Shown: piece by piece, positions 48,901 to 60,621 of the stretch
Numbering within the stretch: the stretch's first letter is position 1
Layout of the letters: the number at the start of each line of letters is the position of its first letter
NCBI GenBank assembly: GCA_026874595.1
Contig: CM049306.1
Location: 30,309,519-30,373,518 of the forward strand
Reading direction: 5' to 3'
DNA: 64,000 nt
DNA from: Sipunculus nudus
Taxonomy: Eukaryota > Annelida > Sipuncula > Golfingiida > Sipunculidae
Program-made: the position numbers and the translations under genes
The notes under the pieces: generated by a model
Told to the model about the DNA's origin: nothing
What the model saw: the letters and a program-made list of their open reading frames with translations, nothing else
Databases searched by the model: none

Positions 48901-49159
48901 TCTAATAAAAAATTGAGGTTTTTCCTTAATATCTCGAAGGAACAAAGTCCTATTGACCCAATTTAGGGCATGGTAGGAGATTTTGGGGACATCTAACTGT
49001 ATGCTGAATTTCAGATTCCTAGGTCCAACGGTGTCGAAACGTGTCAGTCTTACGGACGGACATCCGGACGGACATCCGGACGGACAGACAGACAGACGGA
49101 TGGACGATGGACAATGGACCACAACTATAGCTAAGATGACTTATAGTCAGCTGAGCTAA
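45921..49159. mobile_element. 3.2-kb non-autonomous element, copy A
   Basis: It begins CAAGGGACCCATGGGTCACG, containing the palindrome GACCCATGGGTC, then GCTCAGCTGA. It ends in a GGAC/AGAC run (49055-49105) and a hairpin-prone terminus CAGCTGAGCTAA. The right half has two direct units about 686 bp apart (AGTGGTTTTGATATTAGGCA near 48174 and 48860). An 18-G run lies at 47602-47619. A block of about 70 bp is tandemly doubled at 46927-47056 but single in copy B. No transposase. Helitron-like 3' features (hairpin, CTAA end) are suggestive only. Confidence 0.75.
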
Positions 49160-50339
49160 CAAACCTTTCTTGAATATATGTCAAATGCACTGGATAAACA
49201 AAGGAAACTATGTAATTGTATGACTGTTTTATTATAAAAAGGCTTCGTTTTCTTATTATATTTGTTGTATACAAAGATCACAGATAAACTGATCTTATTA
49301 GTGAAAGATTAAATGCCAATATACAAATTACAAGATCATATACATCCTGAATATTATCTCTTTGAAAGATGCCGGCTTTAAAAAAAAAAAGATAATAAGA
49401 ACAGCCTGAAAATAAAACTTTCTTTTTAAATATGGCAAAGTAATGAACACATCAGGTAAATTATTACATAATGATCAGACTTGAAGCTTTGTTTAGTCTG
49501 CAATACACACAGTGAATGCCTATACATTGCATATTTTTTTTTTCACATATCTGTTCTTACTAATGCAGGTTGACAGATAATTATTTATACATAAAATTGA
49601 ACACAATTTTTCAATTTTTAAAGTTTTCTTTCAAAACTGAAAAACATCTTTTTACAATTTTAGAATTTCGAATAATTAAAACTTTTTTCTCACCTTTTCT
49701 TAATTACAAACAGGCAAATCTCATGTCCCATCATTCTATCAGGAAGACCTCTGCATGTATCAACTATTAACAAGGGACCCATTGGTCTCGGTGCTTAGCT
49801 AAATTTTTTCAATTTTTAGCAAATGCAAAATGAACTTATTGTATGTTTTTTAATATAAATTAGTCTTTGAAAAGCTAAGAGGATAAGGCCTGCTATCTGG
49901 TGATAATCAAATATGCAATGTCTGACGAACTGATACTGTACACTTTTATGGACTATATAAAAGATGCAGGAGCCTCTCAAGATAAAAAATCAATTATCGA
50001 GTATCAGTATTTCAGTTATGAGACAGTAATATGTGCGTAAATGATCACTCCAACGGGAATGTAAGAACCCTTGTCAATTATAGGATAAGGAAGAAAGCTA
50101 AAAAGACTGCTAATGCACGCTTGAAATTTCCCATTTTGAGTGTTATAAACTACTGGGAACTGCTTGGAAAAATGAATTACTAAATAATCAGAATGGGGGA
50201 CATCCCATAGATACAGTGACTTTATACTGGTGTATTTCCTGAGATTTTATATATACACACAAATATGTGAATATATTTTAGACCCAAAATGTGAAAATGT
50301 CAGGAAATACATGTACATATGTGCAGATATGTATGTATG

Positions 50340-50374
<35 letters not shown>

Positions 50375-51269
50375 AAATATATACATATATGTATGAATAT
50401 ACAGTTGATATACAACCTCCAAATTACAGAGACATACCTAAATCCTTGCCCACATTTAAGATGTTACTAACCACCAAGTTAATATCATATGGAACCCCTG
50501 TCATAGGAGACACATGCCTGTGAAACAAAAATACACCACATGCTAATTGCAGCATGGCAAAGCTGTCCAGCTCAGCAACCACACAGCACCATGATAGGTA
50601 TAACCTGTAACTGTTGTGCATTATAACATCATCCAGGGAAAAATGAAAGGTGTTTTGTCTTTAGACACTATTTATTTTGAGATGTGACCTTTGACATCCA
50701 TGTTTAGTGTACATATCACAACCTCTTGGTTGTAAGAGCCTTGCACTGTCCCAATTACACAGTGCTGTAACTCTGGTGTAACAGAAAAAAATTATAAAAC
50801 ATACCAGAAAAAAATATAAAATTGTCTGAAAAGGTATGAAAAAAGTTCAAATCAATGCCAAATAGTGCATCTTTTGTACAATCTACAGCATTTGTTTCTT
50901 CTTAACAAGCTTAAGGTATGTGGTAGATATATATATATGCCAGATGCCATATATCCAGTAATTTGTAAAACATTGGCAAGATCACAGATTAAAAAAAAAG
51001 CATTGCTAATAAAATGCCACTGTAATGAAATACTGACATAACATGTCTAATGCACTGAATTAGTTCAAGTAAACAGCATGTAATCACCACTGGAAGATGG
51101 TGATTTAAACAAAAAAGAATAAAAAAAGTATTAACCACTGAAAAACGCATGAAAAGAAGTCTTGCTTGAAAAAGTATGTCCCTTTAAAAAAAAAGTACTG
51201 AGTGGCAATACAGAAATAAGGACAAACAATATTCTTTATTAAACCAAAGAGTCTTTGGTACTCTTCATC
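49160..51269. other. 3' flank of the FBH1 gene; repeat fragment and TA run
   Basis: A third start of the 3.2-kb family lies at about 49768 (ACAAGGGACCCATTGGTCTC) with diverged sequence following (GAAAAGCTAAGAGGATAAGG near 49870). A TATG/TA microsatellite is at about 50330-50400. No exon was recognised. Confidence 0.5.
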
Positions 51270-51500
51270 TCACACTGGTTGTAAATGCCCAACATTGTCT
51301 ACAGGCCAGTTAAATAGTAGAAACTCAGGACCCCAGTCATCATCAAAGTCATTATTCTCATCATCTGTTACTGTCATGTGATCATTCCGGTTCTCCTGCT
51401 TTCCATCAGGGGGCGCCCCAAACAGCTGTCTCAGACTGATCCAGTTTTCACGCACAATGGCTGGTCCCAGCAAGCCACCTTCAATGACTGACCTGTCACC
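51270..51500 (-). CDS. fbh1: FBH1-like F-box DNA helicase 1, last coding exon
   Basis: The acceptor is TGATTGTAG|GGTGAC at 51501-51500. The exon is phase 0 with 76 codons and a TAA/TAG-type stop at 51270-51272. It reads GDRSVIEGGLLGPAIVRENW, then an acidic tail rich in Asp, Glu and Asn ending VGHLQPV. It lies after the helicase core, where vertebrate FBH1 also has a short zinc-ribbon-like C-terminal part. Similarity there is weak; the expected Cys ligands are not evident. The assignment rests on colinearity and phase with the next exons. Confidence 0.65.
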   Translation of the reverse strand, partial: GDRSVIEGGLLGPAIVRENWISLRQLFGAPPDGKQENRNDHMTVTDDENNDFDDDWGPEFLLFNWPVDNVGHLQPV

Positions 51501-52662
51501 CTACAATCAGAGAGGCATCTATATGAGATCCAATGATCACCTCCAGTTACAGTACTAATAGTAAGGACTCTCTGCAGAAAGTATAAAAAAAAAGCAAGAA
51601 AGTACCAAATCATCTGGTAATCTGCAAAAAAAAAAAAGAAAAATTTAGTTATGTAAAAACGTTCAACTGTTATTTATGTGGCAGTATTACCAGAATTTCA
51701 TGAGTCAATTTTCCATGATTTTTTCATAATTTTTCCCTGATATATTTCCATAAATTACAGGAAATTTATTTTGTCTTGTGTCCAGATTAGTTATCAATGC
51801 TGTTGCAATGAACAATAGTCACAGTGGAGAGAGTGAAAGTAAGACATCAGACTCAGTATGAAACAAAATAGGTTCCTAGCCATCTGTGAAATCAGGGAAT
51901 ATCTTGAAATGTTTCCCTTTTCCTAGCTAGGGTAAAAAATTTTGCATAATTTGATAGGTTTTTTTTACAAATTAATTTCACAATTTATATTGATTAGATT
52001 TACCAATTAAATATCAGCTGTATTTAAGATTGAGCAAACAGGTCTCAAAGTTTATTTATAAAGGATATGATTCTGATTACATCAGGCTTACAGAATTCTG
52101 ACCCCAAAACATAAAATATGAATGACTTGTGAACTTAATTTTGGTGGAGATGTCTAAATGGGTAGCATGCATATTTGCAGAGGGCATCTCAGGAAATGAA
52201 CAGTTTATAGTACCTGAATACCCATATTTAAAGGGGCCTAACCTGATATCTAACGTTATTAACTGAAGATAAGGTTACATGTTTTTTTCAGTTTGTCAAC
52301 ACTGGAGCATATAAAATGCTGACTATAAATAGCTTAAAAATAAAATAAGCTCATACATCCATCCAAATGTCATTATATGAACTGTCCTGAGCAAGATATA
52401 CCTACATTTCATTAATATGTACACAAAGAAAGCCAGAAATCACATAAATGTAGGTGATTAGCTGGCTTTAAATATATTACCTATAAAGGCCTTTACTGGT
52501 AAACAAAAAGCCGACTGATTGAAGAGTCATTATAATCACCTCCCAGAAATATAGAATTAACTTAAGAAATTTAAAATAAGAATTAAAATTAAAAATTTTG
52601 AATCTTTGCTTTAAGGGCAATAAATACTGTCCATTAACTACAAAGTTGCAGTAATTACTCAC
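51501..52662 (-). other. FBH1 last intron
   Basis: A phase-0 intron with donor GTGAGT at 52662 and acceptor GTAG at 51501. Non-coding, AT-rich; no inserted element was recognised. Confidence 0.65.
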
Positions 52663-52788
52663 CAGTGTAAGTTTTTTCTTTTCCAGTGTAACAGCGAGTG
52701 GCTTGAATTCCTGATCAGTCTCCAGGCATTTAAATGTGACCCCACGTGACTCCAATGCCTTTGATGGCACGGGAGATAGAAATTGCTC
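52663..52788 (-). CDS. fbh1: FBH1-like helicase, exon after motif VI
   Basis: The acceptor TTTTTTCCAG|GAG and donor ACACTG|GTGAGT give 42 codons, phase 0 at both ends. It begins EQFLSPVPSKALESRGVTFK, continuing the LAG of the previous exon. LAGEQFL....SKALESRGV parallels the LAGE.FL....S..L..G segment that follows motif VI in vertebrate FBH1. It contains CLETDQEFKPLAV and a Lys-rich end. Confidence 0.75.
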
Positions 52789-53954
52789 CTGGAAAAAAGT
52801 AAAAATATTGGAGTCAATAAAGATTGAGAGACTGGCAAATATGTGGTCTTCAGGTTTTTTTTACCAATTATATTCAATTATGGATATGAGAGTTAGTCAC
52901 TTTTGAGTATAAGATTCTTTTGTACTGAAAGAGTCACTTGTTTGAAAGTCACTTGTTTGTGAGTCACTTGTTTGAGAGTCATTTGTAAATATAGAAATCC
53001 CAACCTGGAGTCACAACTGGAAATAATGGATCCTTTTATAAACATGCAGGCCTTAGGAATATTCGATAGGAAGTCAATTTTGCAGGCCTCCCACCATACT
53101 CCTGAAGAAATAGAGGAATTCTACAGGAACATTTGAGATAAAAATATAGGATTTTGGAGAACTTTTCAGCTAATGTTATTGGAAAATTACAAGTTTTTCA
53201 CTTCAAAATCATGTTTTACTTGGTCACTTGCCTTTGAGGTGCACTGACAACATTCATCATTTTAACACTCTACATGTGTACACAACTGCATCTATTAAAC
53301 CTTCATTTCAACCTCCCATCCACTTTTTGATCAACACATAGCTGATCTTGTACTTCCATGACTTACATGTATAGTTCTTAAAAAGGCTGAATATTTTCTA
53401 TAATAACACAGTGATACTCAAAAACATGACTGTGGGGTCAAAACATTTAGGAAAGGATAGGAGATCATGGCCTAAAGGTGGGAAATCATAGAAATTATAG
53501 AAGGCAATTTTTTTTCCACAGGAAAACATAGGAATACTGTGGTTGCCTTTTTGTTCGCGAGTTTCAAATTCACTTTATTTGCAAAAGAGGAATTGTCATG
53601 AAAATAAAACCTTCATGAAAAAGAAGTCCCACTGTCAAAGGCAAAGTGGCAAAGAAAAAGTTTTACATTATGAATAAATATAGGTTGTGCATGTTCAAAG
53701 ATTGATAGTTTAAATGATATCAGATCCTTGCAATTGCCTGCTATTAACGAACAATATTTTTTGTTAATAAGATTTTGTGCGTATATATGTGATATAATTA
53801 ATTCACATAATTATGGTTACACTATATTGTATAGCTCTTTTGTATTGCGAGATCGCATATTTTTAACCCCATGAAAATGAAGCCAACCACAGTATATAGC
53901 AAATATAGGAGTAAGTGGAAGTCTTGCTTTTGAATGTTAACCAGAGTTACTTAC
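52789..53954 (-). other. FBH1 intron
   Basis: A phase-0 intron (donor GTAAGT at 53954, acceptor CCAG at 52789). It contains a short run of AGTCACTTGTTTG-type repeats at about 52925-52985. No exon was recognised. Confidence 0.65.
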
Positions 53955-54067
53955 TCCAGCCAGACGCAGGAGATGGACCAGCGTTGGTGATAGCTGTAAC
54001 CTCTTTTTGGCTCTGGTCACAGCCACGTACAAGATGTTACTCTCCTCAGAACTTATGTTTCCTGGAT
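53955..54067 (-). CDS. fbh1: FBH1-like UvrD-family helicase, motif VI exon
   Basis: The acceptor TTTATTTGTAG|ATCC and donor GCTGGA|GTAAGT give a 113-nt exon. It starts two bases into a codon boundary (needs one base upstream) and ends in phase 0. It encodes EESNILYVAVTRAKKRLQLS, the UvrD/FBH1 motif VI with the arginine finger, then PTLVHLLRLAG. FBH1 is a 3'-5' SF1A helicase in an SCF ubiquitin ligase that strips RAD51 from DNA and restrains recombination in the nucleus. The LYVAVTRAKK.L and LAGE context is characteristic of FBH1 more than of bacterial UvrD. Confidence 0.85.
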
Positions 54068-54297
54068 CTACAAATAAAACACAGTCATAAAATAACCAGA
54101 ACATATTCTCCTTATGTTAGTACCTATGAATATTCATTCAAGTTCCTACAAATATAAGAATTTTACTACCTACTTTGTGAAGGATCATCATGAAAAAGTA
54201 CCACCTGTTTTGGCACTGGTGTTTCTACTGGTGTTGGTCTACTGGTGTTGGGAGAAGCTGCCCTGATCATAATTGATCATTGTCAGTATATAAGTAA

Positions 54298-55309
54298 AAC
54301 CCCCGTCACACTTTTTCGAAATCAGCAGGTATCAAGCATAACCAGCCGAAATGAAGAATTTGACAAATTTGCAGCATATTTGTGAAGGAATTTCAAATTG
54401 ACCTCAATTCTTACAGCTTTGTAAGAATGCTGTTGGAATGATAAGATTAGAATGTGCCTCAAACCCACTTCAAAAGATTCTTGCACATTCTGGGTGTATC
54501 AGCTCTCGAATGCAGCTTGAATGTAGTTGTAACTCAGTAGGAATATTGAAAATGCTGTTTGAATGCAGTCAGAATATTTAGAATGCACTTCGAATGCCAT
54601 ACAAGTGTGGTTCGATGGCTGGCCCAATACTGGCTGAAGTCTGGGCTGAAGATGACTCTAATGCTATACGAATTCACCTTGAGTGTAGCCAGAAGGGTAA
54701 TGGAATGGCCGCCAATCATGGTCTGAACTTACAAGAATCTAACAGAATTCAGCTCGAATGAACTTTAAATGTACTTAAAATGTAACACAAATGTCTTGAG
54801 TGTATAAAGAATACTGCCATTGCGCAATGTCCATGACAGGGTATAAAATGCTACCAATGCTTGCTGATGGACCTTGGTCACTATGCCCATCTGGGAAGCA
54901 GGGGGAAGGGCTGTGGACTCTGAATGTGCTGCTGTATCTTTAACAACCGGCCTAGAAGCCCTGACATTCTAGCAGGATTTTAAGTAGCCTGGCATATCAG
55001 TTCTCCTTTGAATGCGATCAAACTATTTAGAATGCTGTTGGAATGCTGTAAGAATATTTAGAATGCAGCCACAGTGCAGTTAGAATACACTTAGAATGTT
55101 GTTCAATATTTCTCAACTTCCAATGCACCCTGAAAAGTTTAAGTATGAGCAAAACATTTGGGCAAGCCACATGAATAGGCCAAAATATTTGGAATATACT
55201 CAAAATGCAGTCGGAAGTTTTAGAATGCATTTTGAATATCCAGGAGAATACAAAAAATTTTCATTCCGACGAAATTCCGCCTTATTCCACCTCTAGTGTG
55301 ACAGGGGTT
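54298..55309. mobile_element. Element with GAATG-rich interior and inverted ends
   Basis: The ends AACCCCCGTCACACT (54298-54312) and AGTGTGACAGGGGTT (55295-55309) are inverted repeats with one mismatch. The interior, on both sides of an ordinary core (about 54800-54970), consists of degenerate GAATGC / GAATATT / TTAGAATGCA motifs of 6-12 bp. No protein is encoded and the target duplication was not clear. Confidence 0.7.
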
Positions 55310-56870
55310 CAACTGACAATCAATTTTTAGTCACTTTTGAGAAGTGTTGGATATCAGTGACACTGCAAGGTTGATCATCGGATCATCTGTTTCAGCCAAC
55401 CAATCATCAGTTATAATCAATTATAAGTCCCAATTCTAGTTTACACTATGCTAAAACCCCCTATATGGTTAAAGAGAAGAAATAATGCAGGGCTCAAGAC
55501 TCACCACTTGCCTAACTTAACAGCAGTCCACTGAAATGTCTGAACAGGGGTTACTACTACTTCCAAATGGTAAATTCAAAACTGTTTCAAGCAATTTTGG
55601 CGGCTGATTGAACATTCATATTGCCATAAAAAGTGTTTTCTATCCCCTCCAGCCATAATATATCAAGAATCTAGCTCAGGGGTGGTTTCAAATTTATTTT
55701 TTGAAATGAGGTTTGAGTGAGTGTCATGTAGCATGCTGGAATGGTCCTGACCAAGTTTAGAAGCAGTAATGTTAGTGAAATGAAGCTCTAGTGCCTGTAC
55801 TAGTTGTAATAGTTGTTCTAACTTTTGTAATGTCTTCATGATCCATGCTGATTATTCTGTCCCTCCCTTTTTTGCCTGTGAAGATTTTGGTTAAGTTTTT
55901 CAAAAAGACCTTGTTATCATGATGAACAGTTTATGTAGGACAAAGTTGAAAAGGGCAGGAGAGAAATATAAGAAATGAGAAGGTAAGGACAGAGTAAGAT
56001 TTTTTTTCTGCTCCAAGTGTATAAAAGATTTTTTGTTGAGATAACCCCCTCCATTTAGTAAATACTGAAAAATCTAATTCTTAACCAATGTATGAACATC
56101 TGCAGAATTCCATTTCAGTTTGGTACTAAGTGACAGGGTGGTACCCTTCACTTCACAAGGCGCAGTGTTCACTGTACCTGGAGGTCCTGGGTGTGCATTT
56201 ATCCCGACTGCTCAGTCATAACATAAAGAACTCCTAAAATACATATTTTTTGTGAATGATACACAGCTGTGAGACAAACCCCTCCCATTAAGCCTGTACA
56301 ACAATCACTCTTGGTGGGGGTTCATCCTGAAAAATCTCACTGCTGCTCAGCTGAGATTTGAATTCATTAACCCCCAGTCCTATGCTCTACCCCAGAAGCT
56401 GACATGGAGCAGGACTGTTGGTGGGGTGGGGGGGGGGGGGGTTCCAGGTGATTTGAAGCAAGACAGTTGGTGGGCATTTAAACTTGTTAATTTTGAGTCA
56501 AGCCGTTACCCTGCTGCAACAATATTGCTATACACAGCAGGTAACACATATACCATGCTGGAGAGTAGTACATCATGCATTAGCATTAAAGCATATCTTT
56601 CAACTTTGGACTTACTTGCATACTAATTGAGCTTAACACAAAAGGATTCTAAAGATTCTTTTGCCCTATTATTTAAACTGCTGCCTGTAAACTAACTGAT
56701 GTGAATGCTACTTAAAGTAACTATAATGTGGAGACAAAAACTGAAATGTAAACAGTGACCTTAACAACCATTTGAAGAATGGCTGTTTTAATATAAATGA
56801 ACTGGAATATTTTAACTGGCCAAGATGATTTGCACATATACCCCTTCAGAATCAACCCTGAAGAAGGACA
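55310..56870. other. FBH1 intron interior; nothing coding seen
   Basis: AT-rich sequence with a 14-G run at 56428-56441. No exon carrying the expected HKAKGLEF-type helicase motif was found on the minus strand. Confidence 0.5.
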
Positions 56871-57670
56871 TAGGGCACATCGGTAGAGACCGGGCAATCT
56901 ATTAGAAGGTCAAGGAAATGGGGCCACCATAGGGTGTATTCTAAGATTCATGATTAATCTTGTCTCCCAGGACAACCTGAGGCAGTCCAGGAAACGTGGA
57001 ACTAGATTTGCCAGTGGGAACGCATACAGGAACTGAGAATCCCACTAAAGATGGATTGCATTTGTCCCAATCGCTCTGTGGGACGGGGATAGAGACACAA
57101 ACTGGGGTAGCTGATAATTGAGTTTTGAGGCGAATAGACTGACCTCTAGAGCCCCCCATATCAAGAAATAAATCCTGGGCTAGAGCCCGTTTCCGGCGAG
57201 CGGAGATGCACTGCACAACAGCACGTCCAAGATCGGTTTTTGACTCCTGCTATGTGATGCGCTGCAATATCCAGTTTGAGGGACCTGCAAAACCAGAACA
57301 GACAAAGGCTCTCCACTAAAAGCGACCGAGACAAGCTCCTCCCTGATAATATATATACATGACCGCCATCGTATTGTCTGATAATGGCCTATGTCTCTGT
57401 TGTGAAGAGTCATCTCCATTTGGGACCAAAGACCCAATAAAGGACAGTCTTCCCAATGAGCTCCCCTACCGGCAAGGGACACGTCCATGTAAATTTCTTC
57501 CAGAGTAACAGGGACAAACAAATGACCCTGAGTGAGAAAACCGAGGGACCGCCAAGGAACTAGAGCCTGAAATACGTAGGCATTGTATCTTTTCCAATCT
57601 ATTTGCTCCCAAGAAAGGCATAATTGACATGGACTGACTGAGCCGCCACTCTGAGACAGACCGGACATCT
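56870..57670 (-). mobile_element. Decayed DIRS-like retrotransposon fragment (RNase H region)
   Basis: On the minus strand, in order but across several frames: LVPWRSLGFLTQG, MDVSLAGRGAHWEDCPLLGL, SDNTMAVMYIYYQGG, then SLFASKLNYQLPQFVSLSP and WDSQFLYAFPLANLVPRFL. These match the RNase H core (T/M-D-x-S-LxGWGAH; DNT..V.YI..QGG) and the DLFAS...YAFPP segment of DIRS-type elements. The longest open part is 57180-57668. The tyrosine recombinase was not found. It lies in the FBH1 intron on the gene's own strand. Confidence 0.7.
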
Positions 57671-58150
57671 ATTATGGCAGTCCCAGTCAGGCAGTTGGGC
57701 GGAAGATGAGAAACATTTTTGAACAGAGGGCAAATCAGGCTGGGACTTTGACATAATAACTAATTAATTACCACTCATGTACCTTGTCAGGAAATGAGGC
57801 CAGGCAGTGCACTGATTGCTGACAGTTGGCTGGCGTATCGCTGGTCAAAGTTTCTTGTTGACCACCTTGCTGGGCGAGGATAATGAAGTATAAACAAACA
57901 CTCAGTTGCTAGATTGCTAGGGTGAGGCACCATGGGAAGGGGGTATCCAGAGGGGCTGTTTCAAATTTTAACAGTGTTGGGAAATAATGAGGTGAAGGAT
58001 TATGGCTCAGTCAAGTGGCAACCTACTTTAGGTCATGTAGTGGAATTATATATCCAATATAGAAAAAGCAACATACTTTGTGCTCCACTCAGTCCAGGAA
58101 TTCCTGATACAAAATCATCTGTGATCCTGACTGTGCTGAACTCCAGACCT
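57671..58150. other. FBH1 intron; no support for coding
   Basis: A + strand ORF (57932-58351) begins at an ATG but runs into the minisatellite and has no recognised domain; it is probably chance. Confidence 0.45.
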
Positions 58151-58167
58151 TTAGATTTGTGGGCAGT

Positions 58168-58556
58168 ACTCAACACTATATCTGTAAGAACATACATGAA
58201 CATCTATCACATCAATCTGTCTGTACCCAACACTATATCTGTAAGAACAAAACACGAACATCTGTCACATCAATCTGTCTGTACCCAACATGATATCTGT
58301 AAGAATAAAACACAGATATGTGTCACATCAATCTGTCTGTACTCAACATGATATCTGTAAAAACAAAACACAAATATCGGTACCTTCAATCTGTCTGTAA
58401 TCAACGCTATCTGTAAGAACAAAAGATGGAAATCTGTCACATAAATCTGTGTGTACTCAACACTATATCTGTATGAACAAAACACAGACATCTGTAACAT
58501 CAATCTGTCTGTACCCAACACCATATCTGTAAGAACAAAACACAGACATCTGAACA
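58168..58556. repeat. 58-bp minisatellite
   Basis: Between six and seven head-to-tail units of 57-58 bp with the core CAACACTATATCTGTAAGAA, CAAAACAC, then ATCTGTCACATCAATCTGTC. Unit starts include 58171, 58228 and 58286. Confidence 0.9.
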
Positions 58557-58559
58557 GAA

Positions 58560-59115
58560 AAATGAACAGTATCGGTTAAATTTTCAAACAGATAATAAAT
58601 GTTGATATTATTTATTGTTTTCATTTAAAAATACATTAAAAAATATATTCCTTTAATATGGCTTGCAATCAAAGAGAAATGATGATATGCCAACTGGAAT
58701 ATGCATGACCAAGCCACTAGTTGACAACTTTTGATACCACTGTTAGATGGTAGATGGCGTTATATGTGCTAAAATTGGGGTCCTAAAGGACTATGGGATT
58801 TCTTTTGTGGGGAAAAGACCCATGACACAATAATTAATTTCCAAAAAAACATGACCCAAGTGAGAAATACTAGTCTGAATGTGATTGCTTTCTTAGCTTT
58901 AATTAGCCTACTGTAGACAGCATTATGGTCAGTTGAAAAGGTATGTGATCATGGCCACATCCAGCTCCAGCTCCCATGGGCTCTCCCTACAGGATCCTGG
59001 ATAAGTATGCAGCACAAATGCAATCAGACCCCACGTTTAAAATGGTACAGGTGATGCTCATAGGCAGCACAGCTGTCAGGTATTCTCTGTGCACCCTGCT
59101 ACTTGCACTTTAACT
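58560..59115. other. FBH1 intron; nothing recognised
   Basis: Non-coding, with no repeat boundary and no exon in the gene's orientation. Confidence 0.45.
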
Positions 59116-59119
59116 TATA

Positions 59120-59288
59120 CAGTGAAACCTCTTTGTGTCGAATACCCCGCTTATGTCAAAGTTACAGACTCGATATACCGGACAACTCTAGTTAAATTAT
59201 AACCAAATAAAACCCACTTGTGTCAAACCTTGGATGTGTCGAAGTTTTCTGACGGTCCCTTCAACTTCGACACAATGAGGTTTCACTG
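59120..59288. mobile_element. pogo/Tigger-type MITE with TA target duplication
   Basis: The 169-bp element has ends CAGTGAAACCTCTTTGTGTC and, inverted, TTCGACACAATGAGGTTTCACTG. TA is duplicated at 59118-59119 and 59289-59290. The CAGT..AACCTC start and TA target are typical of pogo/Tigger (Tc1/mariner superfamily). Confidence 0.85.
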
Positions 59289-59289
59289 T

Positions 59290-60016
59290 ATATTACATAA
59301 AACAAATCTGTTCTAGTCTGATTGAGCCCATTTCTTTCACACTTTACAACTAAAAGAGCATAGACTATTTGCTATGATTACAACTGTAACAAGCTGTGCC
59401 AGATCTAAGAAACTTCATTAAGTCAGTCCGACTGTCATTCTCAAAAGTTCACTGCCATGGAACCATTAAATTTTCCAGTGATGATCAGAAATACAATATA
59501 CTTTATCAACCATTTCGGCCAGGAACAGGGTGCGTATTATACACAAAGTTACTGGTTCTTTCACAAAACTGTGGCTCTAAATGGGGTGCAGATCTTTGGT
59601 GAAAGACGGTAAGCTTTATCTTGTATTCATGACTTGTTACATGTGTAAGTATTTGAAATGTCTCATTCAAACAAGTCTGTGATGCATGCCATATTTTGGT
59701 GAAAACAGTTTTATTGCATTTACTGTGCAGAACAGGATTTAAAGATACAATTTTACCTGATGTCAATATAAATAATGGACTGCGTGGTTTCCCGAGGCCT
59801 ATGTCAGACATCAATATTTAACAGTTTAAATTGTCACTAGGGGTCACTTAAACAAGTGTAGCATAAACTAATAACCCTGGCTGATATACACACTAAATAC
59901 TTCCCAAGTGGCTTAAACTTAATACTTTGGAAGCTTGCAATATGTAAAAGAATTTTCCCAATGCAATTACATAAGAATACGCTAAAATAACCATCTTTAT
60001 ACAAAAAAGTTTTTTT
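59290..60016. other. FBH1 intron; nothing recognised
   Basis: Non-coding AT-rich sequence with small ORFs on both strands and no domain. Confidence 0.45.
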
Positions 60017-60528
60017 ATGACCACACACTCAAAGACCATGGTCCTACAACCCTCTTTGGCATCTATTTCATGAATAATGAACAAGACTGCAAGTGTTTGG
60101 CCAGAATCACAACAGTCAATCAAACCCAATGAATAGCAATAGAAGAAGAAGAAGAAGAAGAAGAAGTTTATTCCACATAAAATTGTACATATCCATATAT
60201 TGTATATTCAATTGTTTATATTTTCGTTTTTACTATGTCAGGAGACTGTTGTAAGGATTTTTTTTCCGCTGACACAACAGCCACAATATGTCCATATGCT
60301 GTGTCCAGTGTCCATATGCTGTCTGAACAAAAACACATGTACCAGAAGCAGGACAGGCTTATTGGTTAGACTGCTGATGCATTCCCTGCAATATTAAAAT
60401 TTTTGACCAGACATCCTTGGAAAACAGGTGTATGTGAGCAATCTGATTGGTCCAATTACTTTTTTCATTATTCATGAAATAGATGCCAGAGAGGGTTACA
60501 GAATAAAGGTCTGAGAGCGTGTGGTCAT
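60017..60528. mobile_element. Foldback element with 65-70-bp arms
   Basis: The left arm ATGACCACAC....CAACCCTCTTTGGCATCTAT and beyond (60017-60085) pairs with the right arm (about 60462-60528). The inner 27 bp (GGCATCTATTTCATGAATAATGA) are almost perfect. The loop carries an (AAG)n run at about 60142-60166. No coding capacity. Confidence 0.65.
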
Positions 60529-60621
60529 GTCACTGACTAAGTAGTACAAAAATGAATATAACCAACTATGGTAGCATGTAAAGATAAAAATTTTACAGTC
60601 AAAATGACTACTAACCAAAAA

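Noticed and set aside
48871-49122. Minus-strand ORF with PSVRPSVRLSV-like text (also 63540-63833)
   Set aside because: It is the translation of a GGAC/AGAC simple repeat at the end of the 3.2-kb element; no real protein.
57932-58351. 139-codon + strand ORF
   Set aside because: Its second half is the 58-bp minisatellite and its first half matches nothing known; not reported as a gene.
58930-59110. Exon-like + strand stretch with CCCTACAG acceptor and the text KYAAQMQSDPTFKMVQ
   Set aside because: Frames on either side close quickly, no family was recognised, and it opposes the FBH1 gene; probably chance.
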